From NCBI GenBank assembly GCA_913052275.1, contig CAJXDX010000107.1:1-6158 (forward strand): a DNA stretch of 6,158 bases, read 5' to 3'. A program made the translations under genes and the position numbers. The notes below the pieces were generated by a model that was given only the letters and a program-made list of their open reading frames with translations, did not search any database and was not told the origin of the DNA. Shown here in pieces: positions 1-5,955 of the stretch (position 1 is its first letter; every line of letters starts with the position of its first letter). The stretch comes from an uncultured Pseudomonadota bacterium (GTDB lineage: Bacteria; SAR324; NAC60-12).

Positions 1-206
1 GGCAATGCCATATGCAGCGGCAATTCCAGCAGCCATGGATAATCATATTCCGGTTTTGAAGGATCTTCACTGAGAAATGCATCCCCTAAAATCATCACCA
101 CAAATGTAATCACAAAACCCATCCACATCCAATGACCTCCCATTAGAATTCCTATCAAGACAATTGATGTTAGAAGAGGTGCAACATAGTATTTTACGTA
201 TTTCAT
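1..206 (-). CDS. AlkB-like alkane 1-monooxygenase / fatty acid desaturase family protein, N-terminal fragment cut by the window edge
   Basis: Reading leftwards from the ATG at 206-204 gives 68 codons that stay open to the window edge, so only the N-terminus is present. The protein starts MKYVKYYVAPLL. Two hydrophobic stretches follow (about residues 7-22 and 27-40), then a polar segment GDAFLSEDPSKPEYDYPWLL and the start of another hydrophobic stretch. Paired N-terminal helices followed by an acidic 'GDxxxxEDPxxPEY.YP.LL' segment are what I recall of the AlkB-type membrane-bound di-iron hydroxylases, which oxidise terminal carbons of alkanes or fatty acyl chains in the inner membrane. The diagnostic histidine clusters would lie further left, outside the window, so activity cannot be confirmed. 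A weak GAGAG (215-211) sits 4 nt before the start. The gene is 156 bp downstream of the molybdenum hydroxylase large subunit and on the same strand. Confidence 0.72.
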   Translation of the reverse strand, partial: MKYVKYYVAPLLTSIVLIGILMGGHWMWMGFVITFVVMILGDAFLSEDPSKPEYDYPWLLELPLHMAL

Positions 207-289
207 AACGCTCTCTTTTTCTTTTGAAAATTAGTGAACGTGAAGCAGGCAAGTTGTGGAATGGTTTCTTATCGCAGGCTAAATGTTGA

Positions 290-295
290 ATTATA
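290..295 (-). promoter_or_regulatory. Possible -10 box for the AlkB-like gene
   Basis: A perfect TATAAT reads on the minus strand here, 83 bp before the AlkB-like start, in the 156 bp gap after the large hydroxylase subunit. No good -35 lies at 16-18 bp; the only TTGACT (325-320) is 24 bp away, which is too far for a standard sigma70 promoter. The surrounding octamer ATTATAAT is itself palindromic. The gap holds no gene and no clear terminator, so read-through from the upstream pair is equally possible. Confidence 0.25.
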
Positions 296-362
296 ATGGT
301 ATGAAATGATGAGTGGGGAAGTCAACAAACATCAAAAAATTTTGCATCAACACTACAGTTAG

Positions 363-2561
363 TCATGACTCCAGGGCTTTTTTGACCTGATCAGGAGTGA
401 ATGGCAGGTGTTTCAGGCGGATTCCGCTTAATGCAGCCACTGCATTAGCTACTGCTCCTCCAGTAATTGGCAAGCCGGTTTCGCCGATTCCAGACGGACT
501 TTCATTTGAATCAATGATCTTCACATGAATTTCTTCAGGTGCGTCTGATATTCGCATTACATGATAATCATGAAAATTGGATTGTTGAACCTTTCCGTCT
601 TTAAAGGTTATTCGTTCAGATAGAACACTGCTTAGCCCGTAAATGATCGCACTTTCCATCTGGGCCACAGCATTGTCAGGTTGAACTACAATGCCTGCAT
701 CCAGAGAAGACCATATCCTGTGGACCTTTATCTTTCCAGATGATTTCTCCAGGGAGACCTCCGCAACGCATGCTGCCAGCGAACCACTGCGTTCGGCAAA
801 TGAAATTCCAAATGCATGGCCATCTGGAGGTTTTCTTCCCCATCCTGCCATATCTGCTGCAGTTTCAAGAACCTTCAAGGCTCTTGGTGAATTATGCATC
901 ACCTGCCTGTGGAATTGATAAGAATCTACTCCCTCTGCTTCTGCTATCTCGTCAATGAAGGATTCAATTGCAAACTTGGTAAAACCATGACCAACAGCTC
1001 TCCAGTGTTTCAACCTGACACCGTGACTCAACCCCAGTATTTCAATGTGCTGATTAGGAATATCGTAAAATGGAATTTTTGCTCCTGAGCTCAACAAACG
1101 TCTGCCGTCCCCTACTATGCTATGTTTCCAGGCGATGAGTTTTCCATCAGCATCCAAACCAGCGACAAGCCTTTGCAGGCACATTGGCCGAAACGCTCCG
1201 TATTGAAAATCATCCTCCCGGCTCCAGATCAGTTTAACGGGTTTTCTGACAGCCTTTGACAACTCTGCTGCTTCTACAATATAGTCAGACATTGATCGGC
1301 GACCGAAACCTCCTCCAAGGAAACAGGGATGCAGCTTGATTTTGCGAGGACTTGTCCCAAGAAGTTTGGCCACTGCCTTTATGGCTCCTGAAGGTGATTG
1401 TGTACCAGCCCAGATTTCAGCACCATCACCTGCAGGGTTTACGGAAACTATTGCATTAAGGGGTTCCATTTGGGCATGGTAGACATGGTCACTAAAATAA
1501 TCAGACGAATATGTCCTGTGAGCATTTTGAATTGCAGCATCTGCGTCGCCTTGCTGATTTAAGACATGACCTCCTTTTTTTCCAGAACTGGCAACATTTT
1601 TATATCCTTCCAAAATCTTCTCACTGTCAAACATTTCCGCAGGTGCACCCTTGCTCCATTTGACCTTCAGTCTTCGTTTTGCAGGAAGAAGGTTTTCGTA
1701 ACGTTTTCCCAGGATTCCCACTCCATGTTTGAGACGGACTATTTTTTGGATACCTTGCATCGACATGATTTCTTTTTCGTTGAAACTTTCAGGCTGATTC
1801 CCGTTAACAGGAGTACGCAGGATTGTGGCATAGAGCATGTCTGGTACAATGACATCCATACTGTATAGTGCACTTCCATCGACCTTTTCCGGAATATCAA
1901 CACGAGGCACGTATTTCCCGATAAGCCTGAATTCTCCGGGCTTCTTCAGGCTCTTCTCCGGAATCTCTGGAATTTCTTTTATGGTCTTTGCGAATGAGGC
2001 TATTTCTCCGTAACTGATTCTCCGGTTTGAAGCACTGTGAATCACCATGCCTGGTTCGGTTTTCAACTCTGTCAAAGGAATTTTCCATTTCATTGACACA
2101 TTTTTTAACAAAACGTATCTTGCCTGAGCTCCGGCTTGACGAAGGGGCTTGAAATACCCGCTTACGGTAAAACTTCCTACAGTAATCATGTGATATCCTC
2201 TGCCGCCCCAACCAGGTCTTCCGTAAATTTTTGGATCAATTGGAGAATGTTCAACTCTAACTTTGCTCCAGTCAGCATCCATCTCCTCAGCAATCAACAC
2301 AGCAAGTGCTGTCATTGACCCCTGGCCCATTTCAGCTGAAGGATTTAGTACAGTTATCGTTCCTTCAGAATCTATCTTAACCCATACAGTGATATTTGAG
2401 CCTTTGGTCCTTGATCCTTCAGAATCTTCATTTGCTGAAGCCCAGTTTCCATTTATTAAACCTCCTATAGAAATCATAAATGTTAAACCACCCGTACCAG
2501 CTATAAACCGGCGTCGGCTGAGACTTGGCATATGATTATCTAATATGTAAGGTTTTTTCAT
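363..2561 (-). CDS. iorB: Molybdopterin-binding large subunit of an isoquinoline 1-oxidoreductase-type hydroxylase (xanthine dehydrogenase family), Tat-exported
   Basis: A 732-residue catalytic subunit of the xanthine dehydrogenase/aldehyde oxidase superfamily, closest by motif pattern to IorB. Family members hydroxylate N-heteroaromatics or oxidise aldehydes at a Mo-pterin centre, with oxygen from water. A twin-arginine signal is clear: SRRRFI at residues 15-20, a hydrophobic stretch to about 37, and a likely cleavage after ASA (about 43), so the protein should act in the periplasm. Core motifs include MEP (365-367) in the Mo domain, the cofactor-binding glycine motif GGGFGRR (416-422), the FAIESFIDEIA block (530-540), and GIGETGLP (691-698), whose E694 aligns with the catalytic glutamate. 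Length is normal and the ORF is intact. Met11 is an alternative start that keeps the Tat motif. A ribosome-binding site AAGGA (2572-2568), 6 nt before the ATG, lies at the end of the small-subunit gene, so the two are co-transcribed and probably translationally coupled. The substrate is unknown; the family call is firm, the exact gene name less so. Confidence 0.93.
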   Translation of the reverse strand: MKKPYILDNHMPSLSRRRFIAGTGGLTFMISIGGLINGNWASANEDSEGSRTKGSNITVWVKIDSEGTITVLNPSAEMGQGSMTALAVLIAEEMDADWSKVRVEHSPIDPKIYGRPGWGGRGYHMITVGSFTVSGYFKPLRQAGAQARYVLLKNVSMKWKIPLTELKTEPGMVIHSASNRRISYGEIASFAKTIKEIPEIPEKSLKKPGEFRLIGKYVPRVDIPEKVDGSALYSMDVIVPDMLYATILRTPVNGNQPESFNEKEIMSMQGIQKIVRLKHGVGILGKRYENLLPAKRRLKVKWSKGAPAEMFDSEKILEGYKNVASSGKKGGHVLNQQGDADAAIQNAHRTYSSDYFSDHVYHAQMEPLNAIVSVNPAGDGAEIWAGTQSPSGAIKAVAKLLGTSPRKIKLHPCFLGGGFGRRSMSDYIVEAAELSKAVRKPVKLIWSREDDFQYGAFRPMCLQRLVAGLDADGKLIAWKHSIVGDGRRLLSSGAKIPFYDIPNQHIEILGLSHGVRLKHWRAVGHGFTKFAIESFIDEIAEAEGVDSYQFHRQVMHNSPRALKVLETAADMAGWGRKPPDGHAFGISFAERSGSLAACVAEVSLEKSSGKIKVHRIWSSLDAGIVVQPDNAVAQMESAIIYGLSSVLSERITFKDGKVQQSNFHDYHVMRISDAPEEIHVKIIDSNESPSGIGETGLPITGGAVANAVAALSGIRLKHLPFTPDQVKKALES

Positions 2562-2564
2562 TAC

Positions 2565-3029
2565 TTATCCTTCGTTAACTTCGGCTGAAGCAATTTTAAT
2601 GGCGCGTATGATTCTTAAATAGGTTCCGCAACGGCAGATGTTTCCGTTCATGTACGCTACGATCTCATCCCGACTGGGATTCTTATTTGATTCCAATAGT
2701 GCGGCGGCCTGCATTATCTGGCCGGACTGACAGTATCCGCATTGTGGGACTTGTGCCTCTATCCAGGCTTTTTGGAGTGGATGGGACCGGTTTTTTGAAA
2801 GGCCTTCTATAGTAGTTACCGATTTTCCTGCTACAGCCGAAACTGGTGTTATGCATGCCCTGATTGGATGACCATCCAGGTGAACAGTGCAGGCACCGCA
2901 GAGTCCTGAGCCGCATCCGAATTTTGTGCCTGTCAGTTTCAGATGTTCACGCAGCACCCATAATAAGGCTGTTTCCGGCTGCGGATCGAGCTTGGTTTTA
3001 GATCCATTCAATTCAAATTCGATAGACAT
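2565..3029 (-). CDS. iorA: Small [2Fe-2S] subunit of an isoquinoline 1-oxidoreductase-type hydroxylase
   Basis: A 154-residue electron-transfer subunit carrying two [2Fe-2S] clusters, as in CoxS/IorA proteins. The N-terminal plant-type ferredoxin domain shows C39-x4-C44-x2-C47 followed by C59. The C-terminal helical domain shows C97-x2-C100 (CGYCQSGQ) and C132-x-C134 (CRCG). All eight ligands are present and the length is standard. It passes electrons from the Mo site of the partner subunit to an external acceptor. There is no signal peptide of its own, consistent with co-export with the Tat-tagged large subunit. The ATG is preceded by AAAGG (3040-3036) at 6 nt, supporting this start. The stop codon is 3 bp before the large-subunit ATG. 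No FAD subunit gene (CoxM type) is adjacent, which fits the two-subunit IorAB class. Confidence 0.95.
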   Translation of the reverse strand: MSIEFELNGSKTKLDPQPETALLWVLREHLKLTGTKFGCGSGLCGACTVHLDGHPIRACITPVSAVAGKSVTTIEGLSKNRSHPLQKAWIEAQVPQCGYCQSGQIMQAAALLESNKNPSRDEIVAYMNGNICRCGTYLRIIRAIKIASAEVNEG

Positions 3030-3082
3030 TCAATACCTTTATTTTCATACAGGGTCTGCTTTACGGTACTACTGTCCTGATT

Positions 3083-3113
3083 TTTATAAAAACTATGCCA
3101 TGAGTGATCGCAA
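3083..3113 (-). promoter_or_regulatory. Weak candidate promoter for the hydroxylase pair
   Basis: In the 225 bp gap between the PhyH-family gene and the small subunit, the minus strand reads TTGCGA (3113-3108), then an AT-rich block containing TTTATA (3090-3085, 17 bp spacer) or TATAAA (3088-3083, 19 bp spacer). Either would put the transcript start roughly 50 nt before the small-subunit ATG. Both hexamers deviate from consensus. The length of the gap is the best reason to expect a promoter here. Confidence 0.25.
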
Positions 3114-3225
3114 TGCAAGCTAAATTTTGTTTGCTTATGGAGATAGGAGAAGGCAATTTGGTTTTGGCGAAGTTTACTTTTATGCTGATATCACCAGGCA
3201 GATTTTTTCCAAAGACAGCAGCTGA

Positions 3226-3247
3226 GTAGTTTTTTTGATATAACTAC
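3226..3247. repeat. Short inverted repeat just past the PhyH-family stop
   Basis: GTAGTT (3226-3231) and AACTAC (3242-3247) are perfect 6-bp inverted arms around a 10-nt AT-rich loop, starting 8 bp downstream of the PhyH-family stop codon. In the minus-strand transcript this could form a weak hairpin, but no U-run follows it, so it is not a classical intrinsic terminator. Arms of this length occur by chance in a window this size. Confidence 0.3.
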
Positions 3248-3254
3248 ACGAAAT

Positions 3255-4088
3255 CTAATATTTACGCGTAATTTTTGCGTCATGATATAGAATACTTGAA
3301 TAGTTCTCGTTGGCAATTTTTCTCAAATTAACTGCAAGAGGATCCATATCAAATTGAGGCCGGCGCAGTTGTAAACCATCACGATCATTTCTTTTCCCCC
3401 CGCGAATCTGCATCCAGATATTTTTGCCGATAATTTGTTCAATTCCATGAGGACAATAAGATTGCAGTGCGAAACCGATTCTTCTTTGTTTGCTTTTGTT
3501 TGGCTTTGAGCCGTGGATAACTGCACCATGGTGGATTGACATTTCACCAGGTTTCAGGATCAGGTTTACAGCCTTTTTTTCATCAACATCTTTGACAACC
3601 TGGCCTCTTGTCAGGATATTATTTTCATCAAAGGTATCTTGATGTGGGAGTATATTTTGCTTATGACTTCCGGGTATCATGGCCATGCATCCCATTTCCT
3701 CCGTGCTCGGAGTTAAGGCAATCCAGGGTGTAAGGAAGTCGTTGCTGGTCATGCCCATGTAGGTTGCGTCCTGATGCCAGCTCACGAAATGTTCTGTTGA
3801 AGGATTTTTGATGAACATCACGGAAGACCATAAGGAAAAGTCCGGACCAATCAAATCTTCAACAGCATCAAGAATTATGGTATTGTGAGCCAGCTCATCT
3901 AGTACCATGAAAGTCAGGTGGAGGTTATTGCGGTTTTCCGGATTGAATTCTTCAGGAAAGGCTTTTTCAGCTTCTTCAACCCTTTCCTTAACTTTTAAGG
4001 CTTCATCCTCAGACATGACCCGAATTGGTACAATGAAACCTTCATCATGATATTGCTCTATTTGCTTTTCATTCAGGACTTTTCCCAT
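3255..4088 (-). CDS. Phytanoyl-CoA dioxygenase (PhyH) family Fe(II)/2-oxoglutarate oxygenase
   Basis: A 277-residue cytosolic protein with no signal peptide or membrane segment. The PhyH family uses Fe(II), O2 and 2-oxoglutarate to hydroxylate varied small molecules and acyl chains. The facial triad is visible: H105-x-D107 in SWHQDATYMG, and a distal H192 in GAVIHGSKPN. R202/R203 in QRRIGFALQ, ten residues later, is placed to bind the 2-oxoglutarate carboxylate. Other family marks are the N-terminal LNEKQIEQYHDEGFIVP and the mid-protein EMGCMAMIPGSHK. Length is typical and the ORF is intact. The ATG is the first possible start, because a TGA lies in frame four codons upstream, and the N-terminus fits the family, yet no Shine-Dalgarno precedes it. 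It follows the MFS gene by 59 bp without a visible terminator, so it may share that transcript. Function cannot be narrowed further, since the family is very diverse in substrate. Confidence 0.92.
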   Translation of the reverse strand: MGKVLNEKQIEQYHDEGFIVPIRVMSEDEALKVKERVEEAEKAFPEEFNPENRNNLHLTFMVLDELAHNTIILDAVEDLIGPDFSLWSSVMFIKNPSTEHFVSWHQDATYMGMTSNDFLTPWIALTPSTEEMGCMAMIPGSHKQNILPHQDTFDENNILTRGQVVKDVDEKKAVNLILKPGEMSIHHGAVIHGSKPNKSKQRRIGFALQSYCPHGIEQIIGKNIWMQIRGGKRNDRDGLQLRRPQFDMDPLAVNLRKIANENYSSILYHDAKITRKY

Positions 4089-4147
4089 TGGAGTATTTCA
4101 TTTATAAAATCACAGTTTCTTTATCACTATTAATAAGATGTCTGAGT

Positions 4148-5470
4148 TCAGGATTTGCTGTTGGATTTGCTCTGGGTAAGTTCCCTGTTAAGCATCAGCT
4201 TAAAAATAAATGCTAATACCAATAGCATTAAGCAGACCATGCTCAGCATATTTAGTCCAGATTGAAAACTTTTCTCAGTATCGTATAACAAACCCAGGCT
4301 CAGCGGTCCCAGCACGCCGCCTACCTCTGCTGCTGCAAAGAACATCCCCCCTGCAGAACCGGTATAACGTGCGCCAACCTGAGGAATTTCCATCATAATC
4401 AGCAGAAGAATAGCCATCATTGATCCCTGGGTAATGCCTTTAAGAACGAGCCCCGTGATAATTATTGGAATGCTGCTTGATTTAAGCAGCAATACTGCTG
4501 TTCCGGCAAAGATAAAAAGCATGGAAAGTATCTGTATCCTGATGTTTGAAACGGCCATTCGAGGGATCAACAAAACTCCTGCTATGCCAATCAGTGTGGG
4601 TACGGATGCCAGATATCCTGCCTTTACTGAATCAGCTCCGTGAGTCATAAGTATTTCATGCATCCAGTTGGAAAGTGCATGGTTGTAAATAAAAATGCCT
4701 ATACCCATCAGGAGCAGAATTCTTACAGGTACCAGATTAAAAAGTTCCTTGAACACCTGTATTTGAGGAGGCCTGTCAATATTCCTGAAACGCTCTTCCA
4801 TGTCGCGACTTTCCGGATTCGCACTGATGATGATCCAAATCAGTCCGGAAAGAAATACCAGATAACTGTAAATCTTAAGCACTTCTCTCCAGTCTCCATC
4901 CATCCAGGGCATTATAACCGAATTGGTGATTGAAAGTGCGGTAACAGCTCCGGCTGTAAGTCCTGTTATATAAAGTCCCATTGCCAGGCCTCTCTCTCTG
5001 CCTTTGAACCAGAGGCTGATCAGTTTTGGTGCTCCAATTGAAATCAGCGGACCTCCTAATCCAAAAAATGCTACTGCAATCAAGAGAGTGTGGGGGCCTT
5101 GTGCAAAACTCCTCGTAAGGCAAGACAATCCTATCAAAACTGCTGAAATCAGCAGTGAGGTACGTAATCCAACACGGTCAATAAAAGTTCCGCATGGCAA
5201 TGCTGTGAATATATATATCAGCTGCCATGACCCCAGCACCCTGCCCATTTCAGAATAGTTCATGTTAAGCTCCTGCGTTATAGGGCGTACCAGTGGAGCA
5301 AGGCTGTATGCAGTCAATCCAAAGCAGAAATAGAGAATCCAGACCCCAAATAGCATAAGCCAGCGCATGGAATAAGTCTGGCTGGGGTCAGTTTGAATAG
5401 GATTCAATGAAACGAGCGGCTTAAGATTAAATGTTGAGGATGTTATGAACAGGTGTGGACTGTTCCGCAA
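4148..5470 (-). CDS. Major facilitator superfamily transporter, 12 membrane segments (true start probably ATG at 5368)
   Basis: An intact MFS permease of 440 codons from the TTG at 5470, or 406 from the ATG at 5368. About 12 hydrophobic helices are visible, from about residue 37 to 426, with a central cytoplasmic loop (about 218-245, charged SRDMEERFRN). The loop between helices 2 and 3 has the MFS motif A form GTFIDRVGLRT (94-104), and FKGRERGLAMGLYITG (155-170) follows helix 4. Overall it resembles the CynX/NimT-like or oxalate/organic-anion MFS groups, so it may import a small organic substrate; direction and substrate are not readable. The first 34 residues have no membrane segment and start at TTG with only a weak AGG about 10 nt upstream. 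The ATG at 5368 (MRWLMLFG) begins right at helix 1 but has no Shine-Dalgarno either. The C-terminus ends in a small repeat, SKSNSKS, from a duplicated 9-bp unit. It lies between DUF2024 and the PhyH gene on the same strand. Confidence 0.9.
   Translation of the reverse strand: MRNSPHLFITSSTFNLKPLVSLNPIQTDPSQTYSMRWLMLFGVWILYFCFGLTAYSLAPLVRPITQELNMNYSEMGRVLGSWQLIYIFTALPCGTFIDRVGLRTSLLISAVLIGLSCLTRSFAQGPHTLLIAVAFFGLGGPLISIGAPKLISLWFKGRERGLAMGLYITGLTAGAVTALSITNSVIMPWMDGDWREVLKIYSYLVFLSGLIWIIISANPESRDMEERFRNIDRPPQIQVFKELFNLVPVRILLLMGIGIFIYNHALSNWMHEILMTHGADSVKAGYLASVPTLIGIAGVLLIPRMAVSNIRIQILSMLFIFAGTAVLLLKSSSIPIIITGLVLKGITQGSMMAILLLIMMEIPQVGARYTGSAGGMFFAAAEVGGVLGPLSLGLLYDTEKSFQSGLNMLSMVCLMLLVLAFIFKLMLNRELTQSKSNSKS
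5442..5470 (-). promoter_or_regulatory. Candidate promoter inside the 5' end of the long MFS reading frame
   Basis: The minus strand reads TTGCGG (5470-5465), 17 bp, then CATAAC (5447-5442). Each hexamer is a partial match to sigma70 consensus. Initiation would be near 5435, about 65 nt before the ATG at 5368, which fits the shorter MFS start. The 19-bp inverted repeat at 5447-5465 covers the spacer. This is a weak match, and the region is coding if the TTG start is used. Confidence 0.2.
5447..5465. repeat. Inverted repeat GAACAG-N7-CTGTTC upstream of the MFS core
   Basis: Perfect 6-bp arms GAACAG (5447-5452) and CTGTTC (5460-5465) flank a 7-nt centre. The repeat could be an operator or a small RNA hairpin. 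It lies within the doubtful N-terminal extension of the MFS gene. Its outer half-site GAACA/TGTTC recurs at 5911-5924 with a 4-nt centre. Confidence 0.35.
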
Positions 5471-5528
5471 ATGTCGCTGAACCTGGTTTCTGGCATTGCT
5501 GGAAATTCAGGAATATTTCAATGCAGCA

Positions 5529-5789
5529 TCAGTTGTCGGGGCAGCCATCTATTGGGACTATGTAGTGCCCATCTGATTGTATCTGCTTTTCAACTTCAGC
5601 ATCTGCTTTTTCTGAATGACAGAATTTGCAGCTGTCCAGCGCTTCAGCAGCTTCACCGATTTTTTCCAGGAAAACCCTGGCATATTTAGAAGCATCTTCC
5701 TTGTTTCCGCCGGAAGGGAGCAGTACATCAAAATGGATCGTATTTCCTTTTTTGGAACTGGCAAAAGTATCATAAACATCTATTTCCAT
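5529..5789 (-). CDS. DUF2024 family protein of unknown function
   Basis: A small soluble protein of 86 residues that I recognise as DUF2024-like from its opening MEIDVYDTFASSKKGNTIHFDV and its CKFCHSE motif. No function is established for this family as far as I know. Visible features are a beta-rich start with H19, a helical middle (about 30-50), C54-x2-C57-H58, H75, and a C-terminal DGCP with C83. The Cys/His set could bind a metal or support redox chemistry, but this is inference. The ATG at 5789 has AGGA (5801-5798) at 8 nt, so this start is well supported. It is complete and of normal length. It stands first in the minus-strand run, 58 bp before the longest MFS frame, and diverges from the ceramidase-family gene. 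Confidence 0.82.
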   Translation of the reverse strand: MEIDVYDTFASSKKGNTIHFDVLLPSGGNKEDASKYARVFLEKIGEAAEALDSCKFCHSEKADAEVEKQIQSDGHYIVPIDGCPDN

Positions 5790-5807
5790 GGGTATTTTCC
5801 TGAGATT

Positions 5808-5835
5808 ATTATTAAATAACTGCTTATGCAGTGAA
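5808..5835 (-). promoter_or_regulatory. Candidate promoter for the DUF2024 gene with an overlapping palindrome
   Basis: The minus strand reads TTCACT (5835-5830), 16 bp, then AATAAT (5813-5808), which are 4/6 and 5/6 matches to sigma70 hexamers. Initiation near 5801 gives a very short leader ending at the ATG at 5789, tight against the AGGA site. ACTGC-TTAT-GCAGT (5819-5832), a perfect 5-bp inverted repeat, overlaps the -35 and spacer and could be an operator. Confidence 0.3.
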
Positions 5836-5876
5836 TGGTTTTTCTGGTCGTGCAGGTTTTTAAGCCAGCATCGAAA

Positions 5877-5885
5877 TGCTATACT
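5877..5885 (+). promoter_or_regulatory. Candidate extended -10 promoter for the ceramidase-family gene
   Basis: TGCTATACT is an extended -10 (TG-n-TATACT, 5/6 for the hexamer) with only a T-rich, poor -35 upstream. Initiation near 5892 would give a leader of about 64 nt before the ATG at 5956. TAGCTA (5889-5894) and TAGCA (5901-5905) follow and repeat the GCTA/TAGC word of the promoter itself at 12-13 bp steps. An alternative, TTGTTC (5919-5924) with TAAACT (5942-5947, 17 bp spacer), would start transcription almost at the ATG. Confidence 0.35.
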
Positions 5886-5910
5886 GTTTAGCTAGAAGTG
5901 TAGCACAGCA

Positions 5911-5924
5911 GAACACATTTGTTC
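5911..5924. repeat. Inverted repeat GAACA-N4-TGTTC upstream of the ceramidase-family gene
   Basis: Perfect 5-bp arms GAACA (5911-5915) and TGTTC (5920-5924) around CATT, 32 bp before the ATG at 5956. It overlaps the alternative -35 TTGTTC. Position and symmetry suit a repressor site, but the length is short enough to arise by chance. It resembles but does not match the Gram-positive LexA box, which has GAAC-N4-GTTC spacing. Confidence 0.3.
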
Positions 5925-5955
5925 ATAAATATTCTTCTGCATAAACTCTATTTAA

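Noticed and set aside
67..252. 61-codon minus-strand frame at the left end
   Set aside because: It overlaps the AlkB-like N-terminus in another frame, has an odd composition rich in Arg, Cys and Asn, and lacks family features.
245..279. Two direct GCAGGC copies 29 bp apart before the AlkB-like gene
   Set aside because: Six-base direct repeats are common by chance and no promoter is positioned to use them.
330..350. AT-rich CATCAA repeats and CAAAAAATTTTG after the large-subunit stop, considered as a terminator
   Set aside because: The possible stem is only A-T pairs, and no GC-rich hairpin followed by a U-run is present in the minus-strand transcript.
1566..1868. 100-codon plus-strand frame opposite the large hydroxylase subunit
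   Set aside because: Antisense shadow of a well-supported gene, with no ribosome site or recognisable family.
1897..2211. 104-codon minus-strand frame inside the large hydroxylase subunit
   Set aside because: Shadow of an intact, motif-rich gene; Arg/Ser-rich translation without recognisable domain.
4148..4171. Duplicated GGATTTGCT at the 3' end of the MFS gene
   Set aside because: It is a small in-frame repeat encoding the SKSNSKS tail, with no sign of a mobile or regulatory element.
5911..5924. LexA/SOS box reading of the GAACA/TGTTC repeat
   Set aside because: The spacing does not match the GAAC-N4-GTTC box, and no SOS gene is nearby.
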